DNA of 60,248 nt from WJMB01 sp964581465. GTDB lineage: Bacteria; RBG-13-66-14. Positions 1-8,118 of the stretch are shown piece after piece. Each line of letters begins with the position of its first letter. The first letter of the stretch is position 1. The notes beneath the pieces were generated by a model, which ran no database searches, was not told the origin of the DNA, and was given only the letters and a program-made list of their open reading frames with translations. The DNA is taken from contig CAZOOP010000018.1 of assembly GCA_964581465.1 (NCBI GenBank), positions 1-60,248 of the forward strand. Reading direction: 5' to 3'. The position numbers and the translations under genes were made by a program.

Positions 1-84
1 GCCGCCTACCGTTCAGGCGTCTACCTGGCCACCCTGGCGACCAACACCGCGAGCGAGACCCGGCGCTTCGTCATCGCTCGGTAG
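1..84 (+). CDS. C-terminal end of a secreted protein with FlgD-like sorting domain (partial)
   Basis: The window opens inside a reading frame that ends at TAG 82-84. The 27 visible residues contain SGVYLATL and end in RRFVIAR. This is the usual last strand of FlgD-Ig or type IX-like C-terminal sorting domains, with a GVYL..L block followed by a basic R-x-V/I-x-R tail. The same ending (GVYLMRLE, then RRVVISR) closes the protein at 4551. The domain is inferred to direct export or surface attachment. Nothing can be said about the rest of the protein, which lies outside the window. Confidence 0.6.
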   Translation, partial: AAYRSGVYLATLATNTASETRRFVIAR

Positions 85-242
85 TGGGCGTTTTTCGCAG
101 CGTTTACATGGTTCAAGGTAGGGCCGGGATGTGGGACTGGCCCCACAGACCCCGATCCCGTAGAGCGTGAATGTTCGCTATCAGTCTTTCCGCGGCTATC
201 CCAGAGCCCCACGCGGATAGACGGTCGAGTTCATCCACCACA

Positions 243-269
243 TCGACAAAACCAACGTCGTGCTATAAT
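243..269 (+). promoter_or_regulatory. Promoter of deoB, extended -10 type
   Basis: TATAAT at 264-269 is preceded by GTGC, giving the extended -10 form GTGCTATAAT that recurs at 41608 and 56247. A weak -35 (TCGACA, 243-248) is 15 nt upstream. The start codon of deoB is 31 nt downstream of the -10. Confidence 0.6.
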
Positions 270-300
270 CGAAAGCATAAACAAACCGGAAGGATCATTT

Positions 301-1470
301 TTGGAGCGTCGCCTGTTCATCATCGTCCTCGATTCGGTGGGTGTCGGCGGCGCGCCCGACGCCGCCGACTTCGGTGACGCCGGCGCCGCCACCCTGCAGC
401 ACACCGCCGCCGCCGTCGGCGGATTGGCCCTGCCCTACCTGGACGGTCTGGGCCTGCGCCACGTCGTCGACTACGCGAGCCCCCTGGCGCCCCCGGAGAA
501 GGTGCTCGGCTCCTGGGGAGTGATGAACGAGGTCTCAGCGGACAAGGACTCCACCACCGGCCACTGGGAGCTGATGGGCCTGCTCAGCCCCGATGCCTTC
601 CCCACCTTCCCCGAGGGTTTCCCGCCGGCGGTCATGGATGAGTTCAGCCGCCGCACCGGGTACGGCTGGCTCTGGAACCGCCCGGCCTCGGGGACCGAAA
701 TCATCAAGCGCTACGGCGAGGAGCATCTGGAGACCGGCAAGCTGATCGTCTACACCTCGGCGGATTCGGTCTTCCAGATCGCCGCCCACGAGGAGCTGGT
801 GCCCCCGGAGGAGCTGCACCGCGTCTGCCGGATCACCCGGGAGCTCCTCGATCCCTTGCGGGTCAGCCGGGTCATCGCCCGGCCCTTCGTCGGCACCCCC
901 GAGAGCGGCTGGACCCGCACCGCCAACCGCCGCGACTTCAGCCTCGAGCCCCACGGGCCGACGGTCCTCGACGCCCTTCAACAGGCCGGGGTGCGCACCG
1001 TCGGCGTGGGCAAGATCGGCGACCTCTTCGCCGGGCGCGGCCTCGACGAGGACCACCACACCGGCTCCAACGCCGCCGGGATGCACAAGACCGCCGAGCT
1101 GGCCGGCGGCATCGACGGCCCCGCCCTGGTCTTCACCAACCTGGTCGATTTCGACACCCGCTTCGGTCACCGTCGCGACCCCGCCGGCTACGCCGAGGCG
1201 CTGGTCGAGTTCGACGCCTGGCTGGGTCCCTTCCTCGAGCTACTCGGCGAGACCGACCTGCTGATCATCACCGCCGACCACGGCTGCGACCCGACCCACA
1301 AGGGCACCGACCACACCCGGGAGCGGGTGCCGTTGCTGGTTTATCGCCCGGGAACGTCGAGTGTCGACCTGGGAGAGCGCGCTTGCTTCTGCGACGTCGG
1401 GGTCTCCGCCGCCGAGTGGTTCGGCCGGAGCTGGCCCCGGGGCCGCGGCTTCATCACCGAGCTGCCCTGA
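301..1470 (+). CDS. deoB: Phosphopentomutase
   Basis: This is phosphopentomutase, which interconverts ribose (or deoxyribose) 1-phosphate and 5-phosphate in cytosolic nucleoside salvage. At 389 aa it has normal family length. The alkaline-phosphatase-superfamily metal sites are visible: IVLDSVGVGGAPDA at the N-terminus, DKDSTTGHWE with the phosphorylated Thr, DHHTGSNAAGMHKT, and the C-terminal TADHGCDPTHKGTDHTRE. The start is TTG at 301, chosen because GGAAGGA (288-294) lies just upstream and the protein then begins directly with the conserved first strand. It has its own promoter at 243-269. No other nucleoside catabolism gene is adjacent. Confidence 0.95.
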   Translation: MERRLFIIVLDSVGVGGAPDAADFGDAGAATLQHTAAAVGGLALPYLDGLGLRHVVDYASPLAPPEKVLGSWGVMNEVSADKDSTTGHWELMGLLSPDAFPTFPEGFPPAVMDEFSRRTGYGWLWNRPASGTEIIKRYGEEHLETGKLIVYTSADSVFQIAAHEELVPPEELHRVCRITRELLDPLRVSRVIARPFVGTPESGWTRTANRRDFSLEPHGPTVLDALQQAGVRTVGVGKIGDLFAGRGLDEDHHTGSNAAGMHKTAELAGGIDGPALVFTNLVDFDTRFGHRRDPAGYAEALVEFDAWLGPFLELLGETDLLIITADHGCDPTHKGTDHTRERVPLLVYRPGTSSVDLGERACFCDVGVSAAEWFGRSWPRGRGFITELP

Positions 1471-1745
1471 GTCGTTCTTGATGATAGCCTGCGCGCTTTC
1501 GCTCGATATCGGCTGATGGAGAGGCACTGTCGGTCCGCGTCCGATATTGACGGGATATGGGGGCCGAGCGGGCCGATCCAGGTTCGCCGAACAACAGCGA
1601 AGATGACAACCAGCAGCTTCTCAACCGCTTACGAGCGGCAGTCCGCTAGCTGCAACCAGCCACAACTGGTGAAGACCTAACTGAAAGCAGGTTGTGGACG
1701 GAAAGCGCCTGACAACAAAACGATCCTTTAGCCTCGAACGGGAGT

Positions 1746-3233
1746 ATGACCAGAATCCCCAGCCTGTTGATCGCCCTGGCCGCCTTGACTGTCCCGGCCG
1801 CTCTGGCCGCGCCGACGGTCGAGCACGACTACTCCGCCGTTCACGACGACGCCTGGTGGACCGCGGCCGCCGAGCAACGCCAACAGCACTTCATTGAGGT
1901 AGACTGGCGGGCCGCCCTGGACGCCGGGGACGAATCCGCCGGGCTGATCCGCCGCGATCGGCCGCCGGGTCTGGTCGGCGTCTACCTGGTGGGCACCCGG
2001 GCCGGCTGGGAGTCCAAGCTGACCGAGCTAGAAGCCAAACTGGCCGAGGGCCGCATCAACTGCGTCGTCGTCGACGCTAAGCAGGCCCCCGGCGAGATCT
2101 GCTTCCCCCTGCCCATCCCCGAGGAACCGCGACCTGAACTGGGCCTCTACGTCCCCCCCCGGGGCTGGGACACCGCCGAGGGTGAGCTGTGGAGTCCGGA
2201 GCGCCTGGCCTGGGAGATCGGCGCCGTCCACGGCTATATCCAGGACTTTCAGGGTCTCGTCGAGCGCCTGCAGAGCGCCGGGGCCTACGTCATCGCCCGC
2301 GTCGTCGTCCACTACGACGCCTTCCTGGCCCGCTACGACCCTCAAGACCTGGCAAGAGACTACTTCGCCGTCAAGGATTCCGCCACCAGCCGGGCCTGGG
2401 TCGGCCACGCCGACTCCGTCTGGTGCGACCCCTTCGCCGAGGAGGCCTGGGACTACCACCTGGCCGTGGCCCTCTACTGCGCCGAGGTCGGCGTCGACGA
2501 GATCCAGTTCGACTACATCCGCTTCCCCACCGAGGGCGACGTCCTCAACGCCTACCTGCCCCACGCCGGGGGCCGTCACCGCGAGTGGGCCGTCAATTCA
2601 TTTCTCGAGCGCGCAGCCGAGGTCCTCGGCCCCAGCGGCGTCGCCCTCTCCGCCGACGTCTTCGGCTTCAGCGCTTTCTACGAAAAGTACAACCCCGAGG
2701 GCCAGGACGTCGAGGCCATGGCCCAATACCTCGACGCCCTCTCGCCGATGAACTACCCCAGTCACTTCGGCGGCGGCTTCTATCAAGGGCCGGGCAAGAC
2801 CTGGCGTTTGCTCAAAGACTGCGCCGCCATCCTCAAGCGCCGCCTCGAAGACGTCCGACCCGCCGCCCCGCCGCCCGTCGACCACCGCCGCTCCGCCGCC
2901 GTGGCCCTGCTGGCCCTGGCCCACCCCGGCGTCCTGTGGCGCGAGGAGTCCCCGCCCGCCTTCGCGGGCACCCTGTCGAGCTGCGCCAACCGCCCCTTCC
3001 TTCAGGCCTTCGACCTGTTGGCCCCCAACGACTTCACCGGTTACATCCGCGACCAGGTCCGCGGCGCCCTGGCCGGCGGCGCCGACGGTGCGCTCTTCTG
3101 GCACGCCAACTCGAGCTACGGTCCGCTCTGGCCGGCGCTTGCCCCGTGGTGGCGCCCCCTGCCCCCGCCGCTCAACCCCCTGCCGAAGGTCGATCCCGCC
3201 ACCGAGGTCCCCGCTACGGCCAGAGGCAGCTAG
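1746..3233 (+). CDS. Secreted putative glycoside hydrolase, DUF4015 family
   Basis: A 495-residue protein with an N-terminal signal peptide (MTRIPSLLIALAALTVPAAL, then a likely cleavage after AALAA). The body matches the TIM-barrel-like putative glycosyl hydrolase family DUF4015. It has GVYLVGTRAG at the start of the barrel, NCVVVDAK, a long helix, then YVIARVVVHYD, VWCDPF and the hallmark DEIQFDYIRFP, followed by LSADVFGF and DALSPMNYPSHF. The acidic residues in DEIQFDY are the best catalytic candidates. Substrate is unknown. The last 100 residues are proline-rich and poorly conserved. The 275 bp upstream shows no clear promoter. A hairpin at 3269-3291 may end the transcript. Confidence 0.85.
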   Translation: MTRIPSLLIALAALTVPAALAAPTVEHDYSAVHDDAWWTAAAEQRQQHFIEVDWRAALDAGDESAGLIRRDRPPGLVGVYLVGTRAGWESKLTELEAKLAEGRINCVVVDAKQAPGEICFPLPIPEEPRPELGLYVPPRGWDTAEGELWSPERLAWEIGAVHGYIQDFQGLVERLQSAGAYVIARVVVHYDAFLARYDPQDLARDYFAVKDSATSRAWVGHADSVWCDPFAEEAWDYHLAVALYCAEVGVDEIQFDYIRFPTEGDVLNAYLPHAGGRHREWAVNSFLERAAEVLGPSGVALSADVFGFSAFYEKYNPEGQDVEAMAQYLDALSPMNYPSHFGGGFYQGPGKTWRLLKDCAAILKRRLEDVRPAAPPPVDHRRSAAVALLALAHPGVLWREESPPAFAGTLSSCANRPFLQAFDLLAPNDFTGYIRDQVRGALAGGADGALFWHANSSYGPLWPALAPWWRPLPPPLNPLPKVDPATEVPATARGS

Positions 3234-3363
3234 GAAGATTACGTTAATGACTTGAATGCGCGACGAGCGCCCTTGCCGCCGGACGGCGAGGGTGCTATTG
3301 TTACCCCATCACTCAATATGAAAAAACTGGATCGAGGTTTAAGTGGAGAAGCGAGGTGGAACG

Positions 3364-3999
3364 ATGAAACGGCTGGTAGGTCTTTTGTTTACTCTGTGTC
3401 TGCTCCTCCCCGCCTTTGGCGGCGAGGCCACCCAGACCGACTGGAGCGGAGGCGACGGCGTGCCCGGGCCGGTAACCGACTGGGGCGACCAGCTCGATAC
3501 TTCTACCGATATCAACTGGTCGGGAGTTCCCGGCGAAATCGGTTTAAGCAGAGCGGTTCTTGACCCGACGATAGAGCACAGCGTTGACGGCGACTTCAAC
3601 TGCGCTCGTTCTGTTTACGCCGCGGATGTGGACGGCGACAGCGATTTGTACGTCCTGGGTGCGGCCGCTCACGCCGACGATATCACTTGGTGGGAGGTGA
3701 CCGGATTCACCGACAACGGTGTTTTAACCTCCTCCATCCGGGACACCGAGACCGATGACCTGGAATGGGGCGCCATCGACGCAGACGCCGATGTTCCCGA
3801 CGACTGCGACCTGACCGTCGAGGTCCGCGGGTCGGCCGATGACGGCAGTATGGGCGACTGGTACACCGTCGACTCCGGCGGCGACGACCTGTCGAACTAC
3901 CTGGACCAGGACGATCGCTACTTCCAGTATCGCCTGACCCTGGAGGCGAGCTCAGACAACACTCAGTCTCCCAAGTTCGAATACATTAGCGTGGAGTGA
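3364..3999 (+). CDS. Secreted repeat protein, N-terminal part, interrupted by in-frame TGA
   Basis: ATG 3364 follows a GAGGTGG Shine-Dalgarno and opens a signal peptide (MKRLVGLLFTLCLLLPAFGG). The mature part is acidic. It includes SVYAADVDGDSDLYVLGAAA, typical of FG-GAP/VCBS beta-propeller blades. The frame stops at TGA 3997-3999 but continues open in the same frame to 4551, where a FlgD-like sorting domain is encoded. The context ISVE-stop-TDTND suggests a lost Trp codon (TGG to TGA). It is therefore probably the front half of a disrupted gene. An extended -10 (TGCTATTGT, near 3296) could drive it. A sequencing error cannot be excluded. Confidence 0.7.
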   Translation: MKRLVGLLFTLCLLLPAFGGEATQTDWSGGDGVPGPVTDWGDQLDTSTDINWSGVPGEIGLSRAVLDPTIEHSVDGDFNCARSVYAADVDGDSDLYVLGAAAHADDITWWEVTGFTDNGVLTSSIRDTETDDLEWGAIDADADVPDDCDLTVEVRGSADDGSMGDWYTVDSGGDDLSNYLDQDDRYFQYRLTLEASSDNTQSPKFEYISVE

Positions 4000-4551
4000 A
4001 CTGACACCAACGACGTCGAGGACGTGACGCTCTTCGCAACAGCCGAGAACGACGGCGTTCTGCTGGCCTGGTCCATCAGCGGTGACGTGCCCGCCAGTGT
4101 CCGCGTCCTGCGCGGGAATGAGAATCCCGTCGCCGTGTCGGGTTCCCTGGGTGGCTCGATCACCCGCTGGCTGGATCGCGAAGTCGAGCCCGGCGAGGCT
4201 TACGTCTACTGGCTCGAAGTCACGGAAAGCGACGGACGTACCGAGTGCTTTGGGCCGACGGAGGCCGTCGTGGTGCCGGAGCAAGCGCAGCGGCTGGCCC
4301 TCGAGGAGCCGTATCCCAACCCGGCGTCGGATTGTGTCAGCGTCGTTTTCGAATTGCCGAAGGCCCAGCGCGTCAGCTTGAGTGTGTACGATCTGGCCGG
4401 ACGCCGGGTGATGACCTTGAGCGAGAGCGAGCTGCCCGCCGGGCGGCACGAGGTAGTCTGGGACTGCGCCGGGGAGGCCGCCGGGGTCTATCTGATGCGC
4501 CTGGAAACGGCGGGCGCGGCGCTCAGCCGTCGGGTGGTCATTTCGCGGTAA
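4000..4551 (+). pseudogene. C-terminal part of the same secreted protein, FlgD-like sorting domain
   Basis: This continues 3364-3999 in the same frame after the TGA. It encodes a linker (TDTNDVEDVTLFA), a fibronectin/Ig-like segment (DGVLLAWSISGD), then YPNPASDCVSVVFELPKA, VYDLAGRRV and GVYLMRLE. These are the signature blocks of a type IX/FlgD-like C-terminal sorting domain. A GTG at 4024 could start it independently, but a stand-alone sorting domain without a signal peptide would have no obvious use. I therefore read the pair as one broken gene or a readthrough gene. The total frame from 3364 to 4551 would encode 395 residues. Confidence 0.6.
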
Positions 4552-4839
4552 GTCGAATGCAATGACCGGAATGGAAAACGGCGGGGACGTGAGTGCCCGC
4601 CGCCGTCCGCGGAGGGTGAGTTCGGCTTGAGGATTATTGGTGGAATGTGACTGGCGCCGGTGCTTACGTGCCGGGCAGCGGCCTGCGCACCCTGCGCAGA
4701 AAGAACATGGACTACGACCTGCGGTAGTTCTTCATTAGATAGCTGAAGTTAGATAGTCATAACGGGTACACATGAAAGCAATTGTTAGTGTGCTTGTTAT
4801 ACGTCATATAACTTGCTTTGACATTATTTACTATCATAA
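4552..4839. other. Intergenic stretch with one GC hairpin
   Basis: A hairpin near 4580-4607 (CGGCGGG paired with CCCGCCG) lacks a T-tract, so it is only a weak terminator candidate for the gene ending at 4551. Composition turns AT-rich after 4735. No gene is supported here. Confidence 0.4.
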
Positions 4840-5159
4840 GGATCATGTAGCCTGATCGGACCAATTGAGCAGTGTATCCTGTTGATAATAGAAGTGATGA
4901 TCATAAGATACTTGTCCAAAAACAGACAGTTAAAAAAGTGGCAGCGAACCAAAGGCTCAATCTGTAGCAAATCCTGGTATCAGAGCGCTTTTTCTCTGAC
5001 AGCAGGATGCTATTGGCTTTTAAGTGTCATAATAACAGGCAATAAGGGCATGCTAAATGAATGCTTAATCAAAAACGGCGCATTTCCCAGAAGTGAATAA
5101 CGGCCCAGCTAGCTACTCCCAATCAGCCTGATCCGGTCCGAACAGGGTATCCGATCGCC
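4840..5159 (+). mobile_element. MITE family copy M1 (about 320 bp)
   Basis: An AT-rich non-coding repeat aligning end to end with the copies at 54157 and 54590. The left end is GGATCATGTAGCCTGATCGG. The right end (CCGGTCCGAACAGGGTATCC and onward) is its imperfect inverted complement. The element is bracketed by ATCATAA on the left (4834-4840) and ATCATAA on the right (5160-5166), compatible with a 7-8 bp target duplication. The left end closely matches the end of the IS1595-like remnant at 11131, so that transposase family is the likely mobiliser. Confidence 0.75.
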
Positions 5160-5213
5160 ATCATAATAATTGTCGATGTTCACAACCGCTGTACCCACTA
5201 AAAAAAAGGAGAG

Positions 5214-5639
5214 ATGATGAAGAAACTGGTACTTCTTATCTTGTTCTTGGTGGCTTTCTCATTTGCATCTAGTACAGTTGATGCGCTCAAAAAGATCGTT
5301 TCTGACACGTTCGATTTCGAAAGCGTTGATGATTGGAAGATTGATACCCCATATTGGGGATCTGTTTTTGAGGGATGTCCGCTTTATGATGAGCCGGATG
5401 AATCGAGCGAGGTAGTTGGTTGGTTTCATTCAGAAATTGTACAAGTTCTCGTTTTTGGTGATGAGAACTGGGTACTTGTGCAAACATTAGATGGAGATGA
5501 GGGATGGTTGGATAATCTACAATCCTCAGCAAGGCCGAGTTTGTTTTTTGTGCTTACGCCATTAGATACCTACGAAAGCTGGCAAGAAATACCGGATTAT
5601 GCACTCGATAGCGTTCTAAGAGATTTCACTTTGCGGTAA
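5214..5639 (+). CDS. Small secreted protein with SH3-like segment
   Basis: A 141-residue protein starting at ATG 5214 (a second ATG follows at 5217) behind AAAGGAGAG. It has a clear signal peptide (MMKKLVLLILFLVAFSFASS). The central part (CPLYDEPDESSEVVGWF, then WVLVQTLDGDEGWLDN) has the look of a bacterial SH3 domain, which usually binds cell-wall peptides. No catalytic residues can be recognised. Base composition is far more AT-rich than the neighbouring genes and the gene lies 54 bp after MITE M1, so acquisition by transfer is plausible. The palindromes at 5676-5742 probably end the transcript. Function is otherwise unknown. Confidence 0.75.
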   Translation: MMKKLVLLILFLVAFSFASSTVDALKKIVSDTFDFESVDDWKIDTPYWGSVFEGCPLYDEPDESSEVVGWFHSEIVQVLVFGDENWVLVQTLDGDEGWLDNLQSSARPSLFFVLTPLDTYESWQEIPDYALDSVLRDFTLR

Positions 5640-5675
5640 CCGTAGCTCTTTACTAAGACGTAAACGAAAGGAATA

Positions 5676-5742
5676 TGTAGGGGTCGACCTTTAGGTCGGC
5701 CCGTTTTCGATGACGCGGACGGGTCTGAAGACTTGTCCCTAC
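5676..5742 (+). terminator. Terminator within a double-hairpin palindromic repeat
   Basis: GGGTCGACCT (5681-5690) pairs with AGGTCGGCCC (5693-5702) and is followed by GTTTT, an intrinsic terminator for the gene at 5214. A second weaker hairpin (ACGGGTCT/AGACTTGT) follows. The pair is bounded by TGTAGGG and CCCTACA, like a composite REP-type unit. A near-identical first stem is used at 45731-45757. Confidence 0.7.
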
Positions 5743-5860
5743 AAAGACTCATCTGCCGCCCCTTCATCAGCCCATCAGGGTTCCAGAACGATTAACGGTA
5801 ATCAAGGAACAGCCGGGTCTAGCGACCCGGCCGTTTGATACAACAACAACGTGATCAGCT

Positions 5861-6817
5861 CTACCCGTGCAGGGGGATCGGCACGCCGTCGGGGTTTTCG
5901 GCCCACCACTCCCGGGCGGCGGCGATATCGGCGGCGATGCGCCCGCGCAGCTCGTCGAGGTCGTCGAAGCGCTCCTCGTCGCGCAGCCGGTGGTGGAAAT
6001 CGACGGCCAGGGCGGCGCCGTAAGCCTCGCGGTCCAGGCCGAAGAGGTGCACCTCGAGCAGGGGGCGCTCGTGGCGCGGGGCCTCTACGGAGGGTCGCCA
6101 GCCGACGTTGGCCGCGCCGTGGAAGGTGTGGCCGATCAGCCGTCCGCTGACGACGTAGACGCCGGTGCGCGGGGCCATTTCGTAGTAATCGGGCAGGTTG
6201 GCGGTGGGCGCGCCGAGTCGGCGACCCAGCCCCAAGCCGCGTACGACGCGGCCCAGCACCCGGTGGGGTCGACCGAGCAGGCAGGCCGCACGGGCGACGT
6301 CGCCAGCGGCCAGGAGCTCGCGCACCCGCTGACTCTTGGCGACGATACCGCAGCAGCGCACCGGTTCCAGGACGCGGTCCTCGAGACCCAACCGTTTGGT
6401 GAGGGCGGCGAGCTCGGCGGGTCCGGCGCGGTCCGAACCGAAGCGGTGGTCGAAGCCGCGCACCAGGCCGCGGACGCCCAGCTCGTCACGCAGGCGGACC
6501 AGCAGCTCCTCGGCGGTCAGGGCGCCGAAGGCGGGATCGAACTCCTCGAGGATCACGGCGTCGGCCCCGGCCAGAGCGAGCAGCTCGAGGCGACGCTCGA
6601 CACTGGTCAGCGGCTGGGGGGTTTTCTCGGGGTGGAAGAGGGAGAGTGGGTGGCGGCGGAAGGTGAGGATCACGGAGGGGCCGTCGCCGGCGAGCTCGTC
6701 GAGCAGGGAGATCAGGGCCTGATGACCGCGGTGGACGCCGTCGAAGGTGCCCACGGTCACGCAGCCGCCGGTTCGCAGGCGGTCTCGGGCGGCGGCCAGT
6801 CCGGGGTAGACATCCAC
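5861..6817 (-). CDS. ribF: Bifunctional riboflavin kinase / FAD synthetase
   Basis: A cytosolic enzyme making FMN from riboflavin and FAD from FMN. The 318 residues match family length. The N-terminal nucleotidyltransferase half shows VTVGTFDGVHRGHQ (the HxGH site) and VRGFDHRFG. The C-terminal kinase half begins near residue 185 with GRRLGAPTANLP (usually GFPTANL) and continues with GVYVV and DFHHRLRDEERF. The start is GTG 6817, three bases after the truB stop, so the two are almost certainly co-transcribed. truB-ribF adjacency is common across bacteria. Confidence 0.95.
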   Translation of the reverse strand: MDVYPGLAAARDRLRTGGCVTVGTFDGVHRGHQALISLLDELAGDGPSVILTFRRHPLSLFHPEKTPQPLTSVERRLELLALAGADAVILEEFDPAFGALTAEELLVRLRDELGVRGLVRGFDHRFGSDRAGPAELAALTKRLGLEDRVLEPVRCCGIVAKSQRVRELLAAGDVARAACLLGRPHRVLGRVVRGLGLGRRLGAPTANLPDYYEMAPRTGVYVVSGRLIGHTFHGAANVGWRPSVEAPRHERPLLEVHLFGLDREAYGAALAVDFHHRLRDEERFDDLDELRGRIAADIAAAREWWAENPDGVPIPLHG

Positions 6818-6820
6818 GGC

Positions 6821-7732
6821 TCAGCCCGTCCGCCTGAGGGTGATCATCGGCTGGACGGCGGCCCCGCCGCGTCCGGGCTCGACCCGGCCCACACCGATGA
6901 AACCGTCGGGACCGAAGACGCGCAGCAGCGAGCCCACGGGGCGCTTCTCGGAGAGCGCCACGGCCAAGCCGTTGAGGTAGGGCTGGACCTCGTTTGGCAG
7001 CAGGTCCGTCGAGGGGAGGTAGGCCAGGGATTGCTCCGGCGGCGTGAGCTGTTCGAGGGCGGCTTGTCGCAGCTCGGCGGGCTCGCGGTCGATCGTCAGG
7101 GCGTCGCGCACATTGAAGACGCCGTTGCGGCTGCGCACCAGGTCGATCAGGTGGGCTCCGCAGCCCAGGTCGCGGCCGATGTCCTCGGCCAGGGCGCGAA
7201 CGTAGGTCCCCTTGCCGCAAACAACATGGAGCAGGGCCTCGCCGTCCTCGACGGCGGTAAGCTCCAGCTCGCGCACCTCGACCTCCCGGGGCGGCAGCTC
7301 GACGATCTCGCCGCGCCGGGCCAGCTTGTAGAGCGGCGTGCCGTCCTTCTTGGCCGCCGAATACGGCGGCGGACTCTGCATGATCAGACCCCGGTACTTG
7401 GGTAGGACGGCCTCAAGGGAGGCGCGCAGGTCCGTGGGTACCTGACCCTGGAAGACGACCTCGCCCTCGCTGTCATAGGTGTCGGTGGCGGCGCCGAAGC
7501 GCAGCCGGGCCAGGTACTCCTTCTCGGCGGCCATCAGCAGCTCGACCAGCCGCGTGGCCCGGCCCACGCAGACCACCAGCACCCCCGTGGCGATGGGGTC
7601 CAGGGAGCCCGTGTGGCCCATGCGCTTGACGCCCAGGGCTCGGCGCAGCTTGCGGATGACGTCGAAGCTGGACCAGCCCCGGGGCTTGTCGCAGTTGAGT
7701 ACGCCGGTGAGTTTGTCGTCGCCTCGACCCAT
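6821..7732 (-). CDS. truB: tRNA pseudouridine-55 synthase
   Basis: TruB isomerises U55 in the tRNA T-loop. The catalytic motif GHTGSLDPIATGVL is present with Asp45 as nucleophile, after the conserved VLNCDKPRGWSSFD start. YSAAKKDG and the RSRNGVF segment are also typical. The frame is open further upstream, but I place the start at ATG 7732 (303 aa) because conservation begins there and the upstream codons look non-coding. It is followed by ribF after a 3 bp gap. Nested palindrome A lies about 170 bp upstream. Confidence 0.93.
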   Translation of the reverse strand: MGRGDDKLTGVLNCDKPRGWSSFDVIRKLRRALGVKRMGHTGSLDPIATGVLVVCVGRATRLVELLMAAEKEYLARLRFGAATDTYDSEGEVVFQGQVPTDLRASLEAVLPKYRGLIMQSPPPYSAAKKDGTPLYKLARRGEIVELPPREVEVRELELTAVEDGEALLHVVCGKGTYVRALAEDIGRDLGCGAHLIDLVRSRNGVFNVRDALTIDREPAELRQAALEQLTPPEQSLAYLPSTDLLPNEVQPYLNGLAVALSEKRPVGSLLRVFGPDGFIGVGRVEPGRGGAAVQPMITLRRTG

Positions 7733-7900
7733 TGGCTCTGCTGGGTTGGTTTTTGGTTGATGGACGTTCGGATGGTCGTCTCGGACGGTTGTCAGCAATT
7801 GGCAACTAGAGTTTCCAGGTCCGCCTGTTTGCCGTGAACTGGAACGATGAAGCTGACAACCAGAGGATGCATGGTGTGGCTTCGAGCCGGGTTTCGCCGA

Positions 7901-8092
7901 ATCGCGAGACCTTTGCAATACTTGTCAATGAAGCTTTTACGCCTAAGCCGGTTTTGGCACGTTTCTTGCGAAAGCGAGCCGTTCATCGGCGAAACCGCCT
8001 ACCCGCTCCAAGGCAAGAAACGTGCCAAAACCTTGCGCTTAGCTGTTTCGTGGGGTACTCGGCCCGGAGGTGCATAGCAAAGGTCTCGCGAT
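7901..8092. repeat. Nested palindromic element A with convergent sigma54-type promoter arms
   Basis: The outer arms ATCGCGAGACCTTTGC (7901-7916) and their exact complement (8077-8092) enclose 20 bp inner arms at 7950-7969 and 8013-8032 that are perfectly complementary across a 43 nt loop. Each inner arm read inward contains TTGGCACGTTTCTTGC, with GG-N10-GC spacing as in -24/-12 promoters. The element lies 26 bp beyond the guaB3 stop and upstream of truB. Copies B-G are at 12262, 37819, 41671, 47789, 49872 and 53853. Confidence 0.85.
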
Positions 8093-8118
8093 GCCCGGGC
8101 TATAGTGTTGGCCGGGCC

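Noticed and set aside
3364..4551. Genome-wide recoding of UGA as tryptophan
   Set aside because: Many well-recognised genes here (deoB, truB, trmFO, hydF, ogt) end at TGA exactly where family conservation ends, so TGA is a normal stop.
4644..4726. Third AIM24-like gene fragment (ATGGACTACGACCTG near 4708)
   Set aside because: Only about 15 bases resemble the AIM24 start and a stop follows at once; probably chance.
7901..8092. Retron-like msr/msd RNA or CRISPR-type repeat
   Set aside because: The nested arms recall retron RNAs, but there is no reverse transcriptase in the window, seven copies are scattered singly, and there are no regularly spaced direct repeats or cas genes.
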